A DNA stretch of 64,000 nucleotides, from NCBI GenBank assembly GCA_021299875.1, contig JAJTEW010000010.1, positions 62,001-126,000 of the forward strand, read 5' to 3'. Shown here in pieces: positions 8,150 through 15,761 of the stretch. Within the stretch, counting starts at the first letter, position 1. Every line of letters starts with the position of its first letter. Origin of the DNA: Comamonadaceae bacterium (GTDB lineage Bacteria > Pseudomonadota > Gammaproteobacteria > Burkholderiales > Burkholderiaceae_C). The notes beneath the pieces were generated by a model. It was not told the DNA's origin and did no database searches. It saw nothing but the letters and a program-made list of their open reading frames with translations. The position numbers and the translations under genes are program-made.

Positions 8150-9511
8150 TCAGTGTCCGTTTCGGGCCATTCGGCTAACCCGCCAGATCAAGGCCGTGAA
8201 CAGCAATGACACCATGGCCAGTGCCAAGCAGCTGCTGATCCAGAAGGCGTCCACCGAGGGCCGAGCTGTCCAGTTGATCAGCCCATTCAGCGTGCTGTGC
8301 TCATAGGCCCAGAGGTAACCGCCATAAAGACCGAACCCCCACAAGAAGGCAGCGTAAATCAGCAAGGGTGCGATGGTGATGCGGTAGCAACGCAACAAAT
8401 AGGCGCACACCGCTTGCACAGCGTCGGCCAGGTGGTAGAGGGCCACCCAGCCCAACCAAGCCACGGCGGCTTGAGCGACCAAGGGGTCATTTGTAAAAGC
8501 TTTGGCAATGCTGTCGCGACCGAGCAGCAAAAGCGATGCGCAACAAATTGCGGCGCCCATGGCCAGGCCTATGCCCATGCCGGCCGCTTGGCGTGCCCGG
8601 CGCGCATCGCCTGCGCCCAACCAATACCCGGTGCGCGCACTGCTGGCGATGCCCAAAGCCAGGGGCACCATGTACAGCACAGCTGCCAAGCTCGCTGCAA
8701 TTTGGTGGCTGGCTGAAGCGACTGAGCCCAAACGGGCAATGAACAAGGCCATCAGCGTGAAAGAGGTGACTTCCACCATGATGGACAAGCCTGCAGGCAC
8801 GCCCATGCGCAAAAAATGTCGGATGACGGGCCATTGCACTTTTTCTGGCCAGCGCCAAAGTTGGTAGGGGCGGTAAATGTCTTGGGTTTTCAACAGCCAA
8901 AGTCCGGTCAATATCATCAGGGTGTTGACCGCCAAGGTGGCCCAGGCGCAACCCACCACGCCCATGCCTGCCTGATCGCCCATGCCAAATGTCAAGACCA
9001 CGGACAGTGGGATCTTGACCAGCAAAGCACCGGCTTGTAACCAGGTCACCAAACGGGGATAGCCCAAACTTTGGTTCAGGGTGCTGTACATGCGGAAAAG
9101 CAAAGACGGCACCAAAGCCACGGCCAACACGCGCAAGTAGGCACGGACATCGGGCCACAGTTCCGATGGCACTTGGGTCCAAGACAGCCAAGGGTCTGGA
9201 AACAGCAAGCCAGTCATGCCTAAAGCGGCAGCACCTGAGGCGATGTACAGGGCTTGGCGCACGGAGCGGCCAATGTCGAGTGGTCGGTTGGCGCCGTGCA
9301 ATTCGGCCCAGACCGGCAACAAGGCTTGCAGCATGCCGTTGAGCGCGACATAAATGCTGATGTAAATGGACGATGCCAGGGACAGCACCGCCAGGGCATG
9401 GGGGCTGTAGCGGCCCGCGATGATGGTGTCCGCGACGCCAAATGACATCACGGCCAATTGGCCCACCAGCACGGTGCCTGCATGGCGGCTGATGGTGCGC
9501 AATTCAGACAT
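8150..9511 (-). CDS. MATE family efflux transporter
   Basis: Inner-membrane multidrug and toxin extrusion transporter, 453 residues with about twelve helices, the standard MATE size. The two symmetric halves are visible: the first begins GQLAVMSFGVADTIIAGRYS, the second around MGVPAGLSIMVEVTSFTLMA, and the conserved repeat start MxFGVADTxIAGR matches NorM-like proteins. Exports cationic compounds in exchange for Na+ or H+ in characterised members. It starts only 3 bases after the stop of the upstream membrane protein at 9515, so both form one minus-strand operon, which hints at a shared envelope role. Confidence 0.92.
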   Translation of the reverse strand: MSELRTISRHAGTVLVGQLAVMSFGVADTIIAGRYSPHALAVLSLASSIYISIYVALNGMLQALLPVWAELHGANRPLDIGRSVRQALYIASGAAALGMTGLLFPDPWLSWTQVPSELWPDVRAYLRVLAVALVPSLLFRMYSTLNQSLGYPRLVTWLQAGALLVKIPLSVVLTFGMGDQAGMGVVGCAWATLAVNTLMILTGLWLLKTQDIYRPYQLWRWPEKVQWPVIRHFLRMGVPAGLSIMVEVTSFTLMALFIARLGSVASASHQIAASLAAVLYMVPLALGIASSARTGYWLGAGDARRARQAAGMGIGLAMGAAICCASLLLLGRDSIAKAFTNDPLVAQAAVAWLGWVALYHLADAVQAVCAYLLRCYRITIAPLLIYAAFLWGFGLYGGYLWAYEHSTLNGLINWTARPSVDAFWISSCLALAMVSLLFTALIWRVSRMARNGH

Positions 9512-9514
9512 GGC

Positions 9515-11260
9515 TCAATGGGGCGTTGGCGCGGGTGAAAGAGGGGTTTGACTCAGGGGGTCAAGGGCCGGACGAAAAACCAGCAAGCTTTCGCTGCGGT
9601 CTCCAAGCCGTTGCGCTTTGGCTTGTTGGGTCCATCCCCATGCTTTGAGTTTGTCTTCCAGCAGAGGCAGGTTGCGTTCGTCTATCACCAGCCATGGGCA
9701 GTCACTGCTGGGTGTTTGAGCCGCTTGCAGTCGGACTTGCGCATGAAACAAAAGTGCAGCGCCTTGGGCTTGTGTGATACCGGCATATTGCATGCAGGAC
9801 GCCGTCCCCGTGACCACCTGCACTTTTTGCACCATGGTGACGTAGCTGCGCGCAAAGTTGAGCAGTGGAAGCCACAGGCTCATGAGCAACAACCAACACA
9901 AAACGGCACCGGACGCGGGCAAGACCATGCTTTTCCAGATGGCTGCTCGGTGGCGACCGATGCGCCATTTCACCAACCAAGCCCATGCCAGGGTGGCCAG
10001 CAAAGCCAAGCCAAAAGCCATGGGGGAAAACTCGGGCAAAAATCCCGGGGCCAGTTTGGCGACGTTGGCCGCAGTCTTGGCTGGAAATCCAGTTTGCATG
10101 GCGATCCAGACCACCCAAATGGTGAGGGCGCAAAAACTGAAAAACAGCAGGGTGAACCAGTCGATCAGAGCGCCCAGGCTGCGCCGCAAAGTGGGCAAAG
10201 CGAACGCGGCCAAAGCAGCAATCCCCGGCAGAGCCAGCAAAAGTGCCCTGTCCGACATGCCGGTGAACCAAGTGGCGACCACGGTGACCCCGATGAACCA
10301 CAAGGGCAAAGCCAGATGCGGAAAGCGCCAGCCGCGCGACAGCTGGGACCTCCAGCGCCACAAAGACCAGGCCGCCAAAGGCCAAGCGGGCCATGTGAAC
10401 CACAGCATGAGCTTGGCCAGTACATCCAGATCCAACAAGGTGTGCGACTCGACGCGCCACCGCCAAAGATCCAGGTAACCCGCTGTGGTGATGCACAGAA
10501 GGCACAGCAAAGCCAATAAACCCAGATCGAGCATGCGAAGCCGGGCCTGCGCAGGGTCGCTTTGTCCGAGGGCTTTTAGAACAGAGCCGCCAATGCCCAG
10601 CCACAGTGCGACGCTGGGTGCGCCTGAAAGCGTGAGGCCGAGCATGCCAATCCCTACAGCCAATCCGCTGCGCAAACGCCACCGCGGCAGGGTCGCCAAG
10701 CCGACAAAAATCAATGAGGCGAAGCAAAGCTGACTGAGCGCTGGGGTGGCTTCGTGTGCCAATCTGGCCAAACCCAGGCAGGCCAACAAGGCCAGCAAAC
10801 CGCCATCGGCCAAAGCGCGGGCGTAGTCTGCAGGTTTGGCCTCACCCCCAAATGCGAAGGCCACAGGTTGGGCAGCGGGGTGTCTAGCCAAGGCGTACAC
10901 GGCATACCAGGTGGCGGCCAAGGTCAGCGCCAACATGGCGATGAACGGAATCCGAGCAAATGCATCTTCCCAACCCACGGGGGCGCCATACAAAAAGGCA
11001 GCACCCAGCCAGTAGGGGAGCAAGGCCAATTGCGGATCGTGTTGGCCCAACAAGCTGGGTCGAAACCAGCTGGTCACTTCGCCCATGGCAGGTTGTGCCA
11101 GCTGAAGCATGTAGCCCAATGCCTCTAGATCTTGGGCTTTCCAAGGCTCACGTCCCCAAAAGCCAGGCAACACATAGGCCGCACACAACAGCAGCAAGGC
11201 CAGACGGGGCAGTCGCCTGACAGCACTTTGGGCAACGATGGCGGGGGTGGTGTGGTTCAC
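9515..11260 (-). CDS. Polytopic membrane protein, GT39/ArnT-like glycosyltransferase family
   Basis: A 581-residue protein with about 10-12 hydrophobic segments. The N-terminus has GFWGREPWKAQDLEALGYM, which resembles the periplasmic loop (DEP/REPW motif with an acidic residue) of lipid-linked sugar transferases of the PMT/ArnT superfamily. The C-terminal region (about 440-560) is a soluble domain with LVIDERNLPLLEDKLKAWG. The start is a GTG at 11260 with no convincing ribosome site. A sugar transfer to lipid A, protein or polymer is inference; this could instead be a general PMT-fold protein of unknown function. Operon with the MATE transporter. Confidence 0.6.
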   Translation of the reverse strand: MNHTTPAIVAQSAVRRLPRLALLLLCAAYVLPGFWGREPWKAQDLEALGYMLQLAQPAMGEVTSWFRPSLLGQHDPQLALLPYWLGAAFLYGAPVGWEDAFARIPFIAMLALTLAATWYAVYALARHPAAQPVAFAFGGEAKPADYARALADGGLLALLACLGLARLAHEATPALSQLCFASLIFVGLATLPRWRLRSGLAVGIGMLGLTLSGAPSVALWLGIGGSVLKALGQSDPAQARLRMLDLGLLALLCLLCITTAGYLDLWRWRVESHTLLDLDVLAKLMLWFTWPAWPLAAWSLWRWRSQLSRGWRFPHLALPLWFIGVTVVATWFTGMSDRALLLALPGIAALAAFALPTLRRSLGALIDWFTLLFFSFCALTIWVVWIAMQTGFPAKTAANVAKLAPGFLPEFSPMAFGLALLATLAWAWLVKWRIGRHRAAIWKSMVLPASGAVLCWLLLMSLWLPLLNFARSYVTMVQKVQVVTGTASCMQYAGITQAQGAALLFHAQVRLQAAQTPSSDCPWLVIDERNLPLLEDKLKAWGWTQQAKAQRLGDRSESLLVFRPALDPLSQTPLSPAPTPH

Positions 11261-11354
11261 GGACAGGGCAGGATCGGTTGAGTGAGGGCGGTATCAGGTG
11301 GGCGTATTTTAAAAACCAGCAGCCTGGTTTTGACAGCATGCGTCAAGCCGCCAT

Positions 11355-11391
11355 ACAAAAAGGGCAGGCCGGTTGCCCGGGCTGCCCTTTT
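11355..11391 (-). terminator. Rho-independent terminator after rpmE2
   Basis: AAAAGGGCAG (11357-11366) and CTGCCCTTTT (11382-11391) form a 10-bp stem with a GC-rich loop; on the minus strand the stem is followed by a T run (TTTTTG). It lies just downstream of the rpmE2 stop. Confidence 0.85.
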
Positions 11392-11411
11392 GGGGAACAC
11401 CAATGCGCGAA

Positions 11412-11675
11412 TTACTTGGCGATGGTGGTGGTCTTGCCGAAACGGTTGCGGAATTTCTCCACGCGGCCGCCCATGTTGTCGACCGACTTTTGGGTGCCGG
11501 TGTAGAAGGGGTGCGACTCACTGGTCGTGTCCAGCTTGTACCAAGGCAGCTCGCGGCCGTCTTCCATTTTGATCATCTCTTTGGTGTTGGCGCATGAACG
11601 GGTCACGAACTTGAAACCATTGGACATGTCTTGGAAGCAAACTTCACGGTAATTGGGGTGAATGCCGTCTTTCAT
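11412..11675 (-). CDS. rpmE2: 50S ribosomal protein L31 type B
   Basis: An 87-residue ribosomal protein of the type B (zinc-independent) L31 class: it starts [23 protein letters not shown] and lacks the CxxC pairs of the zinc-binding form, having only two isolated cysteines (about 13 and 28). The typical end [21 protein letters not shown] is present. In characterised bacteria type B L31 can replace the zinc form during zinc limitation, but in many betaproteobacteria it is the only L31. It follows rho on the minus strand with 85 bases between. Confidence 0.96.
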   Translation of the reverse strand: MKDGIHPNYREVCFQDMSNGFKFVTRSCANTKEMIKMEDGRELPWYKLDTTSESHPFYTGTQKSVDNMGGRVEKFRNRFGKTTTIAK

Positions 11676-11760
11676 GGGGAAATCCTTTTACTTTCGCTAC
11701 GGTAGCCACTCTGCAGCCTATCTGAGAGCACTTTCCGCAAAACCTGATGATTATAGGGTA

Positions 11761-13023
11761 TCAACCACCGCGCCGCATCATGTCGAAGAACTCGGAGTTG
11801 TTCTTGGTGGCTTTCATGCTCTTCAAAACCATCTCCATCGCCTCGATTTCGTCCATGTTGTACATGAATTGACGCAGGATGCGGGTTTTTTGCAGCACTT
11901 CGGGCTGCAGCAGCAACTCTTCGCGGCGGGTGCCGCTGCGGTTCAAGTTGATGGCCGGGAACACGCGCTTTTCGTACAGGCGGCGCTCCAGGTGTATCTC
12001 GCAGTTGCCCGTGCCCTTGAATTCTTCAAAGATCACCTCGTCCATGCGGCTGCCGGTATCGACCAAGGCGGTGGCGATGATGGTCAGGCTGCCGCCTTCT
12101 TCGACATTGCGCGCCGCACCAAAGAAGCGCTTGGGGCGCTGCAAGGCGTTGGCATCCACACCGCCCGAGAGCACTTTGCCTGACGAGGGCACCACGTTGT
12201 TGTAGGCGCGGGCCAGGCGGGTGATCGAGTCGAGCAAGATCACCACGTCTTTTTTCAATTCCACCAAGCGCTTGGCGCGTTCGATCACCATCTCGGCCAC
12301 GTGCACGTGGCGCGAAGCGGGTTCGTCAAACGTCGAGGAGATCACCTCGCCGCGCACGCTGCGTTGCATTTCGGTCACTTCTTCAGGGCGCTCGTCCACC
12401 AAGAGCACCATCAGGTGGACATCGGGGTAGTTGGCGGTGATGGCGTGGGCGATCTGCTGCATCATGACCGTCTTGCCCGACTTGGGCTGCGCCACGATCA
12501 GGGCGCGTTGGCCACGGCCGAGTGGCGCGATGATGTCGATCACACGGGCGGTGATGTTCTCTTCACCCTTGATGTCTCGCTCCAGACGCATCTGCTCTTT
12601 GGGGAACAGGGGCGTCAGGTTTTCAAACATCACCTTGTGTTTGTTGTTCTCGGGCAAGTCGCCGTTGACTTGGTCCAACTTGGTCAGTGCGAAGTAGCGC
12701 TCGCCGTCTTTGGGGATGCGCACTTCGCCTTCGATCATGTCGCCAGTGTGCAGGTTGAAACGCCTGACTTGGCTGGGGCTGATGTAGATGTCGTCGGTGC
12801 TGGCGGTGTAGCTGGAGTCAGGGCTGCGCAAAAAGCCAAAACCATCCGGCAAGATTTCCAGCACGCCATCGGCAAACACCTGTTCGCCAGCTTTGGCGCG
12901 TTTTTTGATGATGGCAAACATCAGTTCCTGCTTGCGCATGCGGCCGGTGTTCTCGATTTCGAGCGTGTCGGCTTGCTTCAGGAGTTCGGACACATGGAGT
13001 GCCTTGAGTTCGTTCAAATGCAT
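11761..13023 (-). CDS. rho: Transcription termination factor Rho
   Basis: Hexameric RNA helicase that ends transcription, 420 residues. The N-terminal Rho domain starts [18 protein letters not shown]; the RNA-binding cold-shock fold contains [12 protein letters not shown]; the ATPase has Walker [14 protein letters not shown], Walker [17 protein letters not shown], the Q-loop region and the R-loop. All expected residues are present and no insertion is seen, unlike some high-GC Rho proteins. It lies between trxA (upstream) and rpmE2 (downstream), an arrangement known from betaproteobacteria. The 246-base region between trxA and rho holds the trxA terminator and probably the rho leader. Confidence 0.98.
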   Translation of the reverse strand: MHLNELKALHVSELLKQADTLEIENTGRMRKQELMFAIIKKRAKAGEQVFADGVLEILPDGFGFLRSPDSSYTASTDDIYISPSQVRRFNLHTGDMIEGEVRIPKDGERYFALTKLDQVNGDLPENNKHKVMFENLTPLFPKEQMRLERDIKGEENITARVIDIIAPLGRGQRALIVAQPKSGKTVMMQQIAHAITANYPDVHLMVLLVDERPEEVTEMQRSVRGEVISSTFDEPASRHVHVAEMVIERAKRLVELKKDVVILLDSITRLARAYNNVVPSSGKVLSGGVDANALQRPKRFFGAARNVEEGGSLTIIATALVDTGSRMDEVIFEEFKGTGNCEIHLERRLYEKRVFPAINLNRSGTRREELLLQPEVLQKTRILRQFMYNMDEIEAMEMVLKSMKATKNNSEFFDMMRRGG

Positions 13024-13202
13024 GGGATGGGGCCTGTGGCAAATCGGTTCGTTGTGAACCGTTTTAGAAGATAACCGGGTGGAATGTTCTGAACCGGATG
13101 CCGCCCGGGGTTGGGGGCTTGTGCTTCCGACAGTCTTGGCGCTGTCCCGTGTTCGGGTTGCCTGCAGGAAATTATGACAGGTTTTCGCGCGGGCTCGAAA
13201 AC

Positions 13203-13225
13203 AAAAACCGGGCCATCAGGGCCCG
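13203..13225 (-). terminator. Rho-independent terminator after trxA
   Basis: On the minus strand, CGGGCC and GGCCCG (13220-13225 and 13209-13214) form a stem around a 5-base loop, followed by GTTTTTGTTTTC. It sits about 45 bases after the trxA stop, separating trxA from rho. Confidence 0.8.
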
Positions 13226-13269
13226 ATTGCGGGGGGGCACGTCCGGCACTACCAGACGGCAGGCACGCA

Positions 13270-13602
13270 TCAGGCCAGTTGTTGGTCAATGAATGCGGTC
13301 AATTGGGACTTGCTCATGGCGCCCACTTTGGTGGCAGCGAGCTGGCCGCCTTTGAAGATCATGAGCGTGGGGATGCCGCGAATACCGAATTTGGCGGGAA
13401 TGTCGCGGTTGTCGTCCACATTCATCTTGGTGATTTGCAGTTGGCCTTCGTAGGCGGTGGCCACTTCGTCGAGGATGGGGGCAATCATTTTGCAGGGGCC
13501 GCACCATTCGGCCCAAAAATCAACCACCACGGGTTGGCTGGCTTGAAGCACGTCGGCTTCAAATGTGGCGTCGGTAATGTGTTTGATCAAATCGCTGGCC
13601 AT
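13270..13602 (-). CDS. trxA: Thioredoxin 1
   Basis: Cytoplasmic disulfide reductase, 110 residues. The active site [11 protein letters not shown] places the redox cysteines at 34 and 37, and the cis-proline segment [14 protein letters not shown] is intact. The start at 13602 (MASDLIKHI) is chosen because it matches thioredoxin length and follows AAGGAAAAGG; the open frame extends 22 codons further. Reduces target proteins using thioredoxin reductase. A terminator follows, so it is likely transcribed separately from rho. Confidence 0.98.
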   Translation of the reverse strand: MASDLIKHITDATFEADVLQASQPVVVDFWAEWCGPCKMIAPILDEVATAYEGQLQITKMNVDDNRDIPAKFGIRGIPTLMIFKGGQLAATKVGAMSKSQLTAFIDQQLA

Positions 13603-13679
13603 GGCCTTTTCCTTATGAACAATGTAGATGCGGCTAAAGTTGAATCTATTTTGACAGAAACCCGTCACGCTTGTTCCTT

Positions 13680-15017
13680 ATGGTGACGAGGTCAAACTTC
13701 ACGCCGATGAGCCTTTCGAACCTGCCCCCCGACTTTGATGAGACCCCTTTGTTGTGTGTCGATGTGGCCATTGTGGGAGGCGGCCCTGCTGGATTGATGG
13801 CCGCCGAAGTGTTGTCCCGGGCCGGCGTCTCGGTGCATTTGTTTGATGCCATGCCCTCTGTGGGGCGCAAATTTTTGTTGGCTGGCAAAGGGGGTTTGAA
13901 TTTGACGCATGCAGAGCCAAGCGAGTTGTTTCGGACACGTTTTGGCTCGCGCGCGGCGCCCGTGGGGTCATGGCTGGACGCCATGGATGCGCAGGCCATC
14001 CGAGATTGGGCCCACGGTTTGGGGGTCAAGACCTTTGTCGGATCGTCTGGCCGAGTCTTTCCGGAAGAAATGAAAGCCGCGCCTTTGCTCCGGGCCTGGT
14101 TGCACCGCTTGCGGCACCCTCAGACCGGCGTGCCGGTGCAGTTTCACATGCGGCACCGTTGGCTGGGTTGGATGGAAAATCATTTGGTGTTCGAGCCGAC
14201 GGGCACGAACGGCATTCACCGGGTTCAAGCCCAAGCCACGTTGTTGGCTTTGGGGGGCGCCAGTTGGCCGCATTTGGGCTCCGACGGTGCTTGGGTCCCG
14301 GTTTTGGCGGAACAAGGGGTGGCCGTGGTGCCCTTGCAAGCGGCCAATTGTGGTTTCGATGTACAGGGCCGAGCGGGCCAAGGATGGACCGAATATTTCA
14401 GAACCAAGTTTTCGGGTCACCCCTTGAAATCAGTGGTTTTGCGGGTGGATGCCGGCCCCGATCAACCCATGCATGCACCGCCCAGGTTTTCAAGGCAAGG
14501 CGAGTTTGTTGTCACCGATACGGGCGTCGAGGGCAGCCTGATTTACGCTGCGGGCGCTCTTTTGCGTGAAGACTTGAACCGAGGTGCAGCCCATCTGGTG
14601 CTGGATTTGTTGCCCCACAAGACCCCCGAGCAAGTGCTTGCCGAGGTGGCTTGGCCCCGAGGCAGCAAGAGCTTGTCGAGCCATTTGAAAAGTCGCTTGG
14701 GCCTGGATGGTGTCAAGATGGGCTTGTTCCACGAGCTGTGTGCCCCCGACCAATCGGCCGATCCACAAGCTTTGGCCTTGACCTTGAAGAATTTAAAGCT
14801 GCCGTTGAAGCAAGCCCGCCCAGTGGCCGAGGCCATCAGCACCGCAGGAGGGGTCGCCTTGGAGGCCTTGAGCCCCGAATTGATGGTGCTTTGCCGCCCG
14901 GGCGTCTACTGCGCGGGTGAAATGTTGGACTGGGAAGCCCCAACCGGGGGTTACCTGTTGACGGCCAGTTTGGCCAGTGGATGGCGTGCAGGTCAAAGTA
15001 TTTTGACAAATTTGTAA
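13680..15017 (+). CDS. TIGR03862 family flavoprotein (NAD(P)/FAD-dependent, HI0933/BaiN-like)
   Basis: About 445 residues. The N-terminal FAD-binding Rossmann motif is DVAIVGGGPAGLMAAEVLSRAG, followed by VGRKFLLAGKGGLNLTHAE, a hallmark of the HI0933/BaiN group, and a C-terminal FAD-contact segment PGVYCAGEMLDWEAPTGGY. The family is widespread but its substrate is not established; flavin-dependent reduction of unsaturated substrates is known only for distant relatives. ATG at 13680 is used; ATG at 13707 is an alternative. It is divergent from trxA, with 77 bases between the start codons. Confidence 0.85.
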   Translation: MVTRSNFTPMSLSNLPPDFDETPLLCVDVAIVGGGPAGLMAAEVLSRAGVSVHLFDAMPSVGRKFLLAGKGGLNLTHAEPSELFRTRFGSRAAPVGSWLDAMDAQAIRDWAHGLGVKTFVGSSGRVFPEEMKAAPLLRAWLHRLRHPQTGVPVQFHMRHRWLGWMENHLVFEPTGTNGIHRVQAQATLLALGGASWPHLGSDGAWVPVLAEQGVAVVPLQAANCGFDVQGRAGQGWTEYFRTKFSGHPLKSVVLRVDAGPDQPMHAPPRFSRQGEFVVTDTGVEGSLIYAAGALLREDLNRGAAHLVLDLLPHKTPEQVLAEVAWPRGSKSLSSHLKSRLGLDGVKMGLFHELCAPDQSADPQALALTLKNLKLPLKQARPVAEAISTAGGVALEALSPELMVLCRPGVYCAGEMLDWEAPTGGYLLTASLASGWRAGQSILTNL

Positions 15018-15102
15018 CATTTCCACACAAGTCGTGTCAGCGAAGGCGGGATCTGTTGCGTTGAGGATGGGTCAATCAATACATCCAAACCAAGAGGTCG
15101 AC

Positions 15103-15399
15103 ATGACGCCAGAAGCCAGCCAAGAATACCAGCGTGCCATCGAAGAGGCCGCCAACGCATTCATGAAAGTCATGACCTTGCGCGGATTTTCCGTCAGGGA
15201 TTACCCGCAAAATTTCGTGGCCCAAATGGCAAACACCACCCGTTTGGCTTTCGAAACCGACCGGCACGGCCCTCACGCCCGTGCAGATGTGTTGGTGGCT
15301 GACATGTTGACCAGCGCTGTTCGCACAGCGTCCCCCCGTATCGGGGTCAGCAATGACAAAAAGCGTTCTTTTGCCACTTTGGGTCGTCGCTTGGCTTGA
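15103..15399 (+). CDS. Small conserved-looking protein of unknown function
   Basis: A 98-residue soluble protein with ribosome site CAAGAGG before the ATG at 15103. It is largely helical (EYQRAIEEAANAFMKVMTL) with a basic C-terminus (DKKRSFATLGRRLA) and no signal peptide or membrane segment. I do not recognise the family. It lies between the flavoprotein and the SRP RNA; two hairpins follow it. Coding evidence is the ribosome site and the normal composition of the frame. Confidence 0.6.
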   Translation: MTPEASQEYQRAIEEAANAFMKVMTLRGFSVRDYPQNFVAQMANTTRLAFETDRHGPHARADVLVADMLTSAVRTASPRIGVSNDKKRSFATLGRRLA

Positions 15400-15411
15400 T
15401 GTGCTGGTCAA

Positions 15412-15443
15412 AACCCTCGCATGACCAGAGCATGCGCAGGGTT
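15412..15443 (+). terminator. Hairpin after the 98-residue gene
   Basis: AACCCTcGCATG (15412-15423) pairs with CATGCgcAGGGTT (15431-15443) around a 7-base loop. There is no clean T tract (GGGTCGTTAT follows), so termination is uncertain. Confidence 0.5.
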
Positions 15444-15445
15444 GG

Positions 15446-15484
15446 GTCGTTATAGAAATAAGACCTGTGCAGGTCTTGAACGAC
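15446..15484 (-). terminator. Hairpin downstream of the SRP RNA gene
   Basis: Inner perfect stem AAGACCTG/CAGGTCTT (15460-15467 and 15470-15477) inside an outer stem GTCGTT/AACGAC (15446-15451 and 15479-15484). On the minus strand it lies just after ffs and is followed by ATTTCTAT; a T run (CCTTTTTAG) also separates it from the RNA. Likely the ffs terminator. Confidence 0.55.
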
Positions 15485-15495
15485 TAAAAAGGTGA

Positions 15496-15585
15496 CGAGC
15501 CTTGACCCCGGCACTGGATTCACAGTTAGGGCTGCTTGGTTCCCCACCTGACCCGGTTGGCCGCTTCACCATGCGGGAAGGCCCG
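15496..15585 (-). ncRNA. ffs: Signal recognition particle 4.5S RNA
   Basis: On the minus strand this stretch has the universal SRP core GGTCAGGTGGGGAACC then AAGCAGCCC: a GGAA tetraloop closed by GG/CC, with the symmetric and asymmetric internal loops that bind Ffh. The ends pair perfectly (CGGGCCTT at the 5' end with AAGGCTCG at the 3' end), giving a hairpin of about 90 nt, the small bacterial type. A -10 element TACAAT (15595-15600, minus strand) lies the right distance upstream. Its place next to dnaX is the usual one in this lineage. It targets membrane proteins with Ffh to FtsY. Confidence 0.93.
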
Positions 15586-15594
15586 TCGGGTTGA

Positions 15595-15600
15595 ATTGTA
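15595..15600 (-). promoter_or_regulatory. -10 element of the ffs promoter
   Basis: TACAAT on the minus strand, five of six matches to TATAAT, ends about 10 bases before the inferred 5' end of the SRP RNA. No strong -35 is seen. Confidence 0.55.
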
Positions 15601-15761
15601 GGCGAGCTTGGGCTTGCTCCACCGCCAAAGCCTGTTTTTCTCTTTTCCTTTTCTCTTCCTTTTCTCTCTTTCTTTGAGCCAAAACACGGCTCGTAATGGG
15701 GCACGAAGAGATCCAGACCCGTTCAGCCGGGCCGTTCTGGAGCCCGATAGAATCAAGCCCC

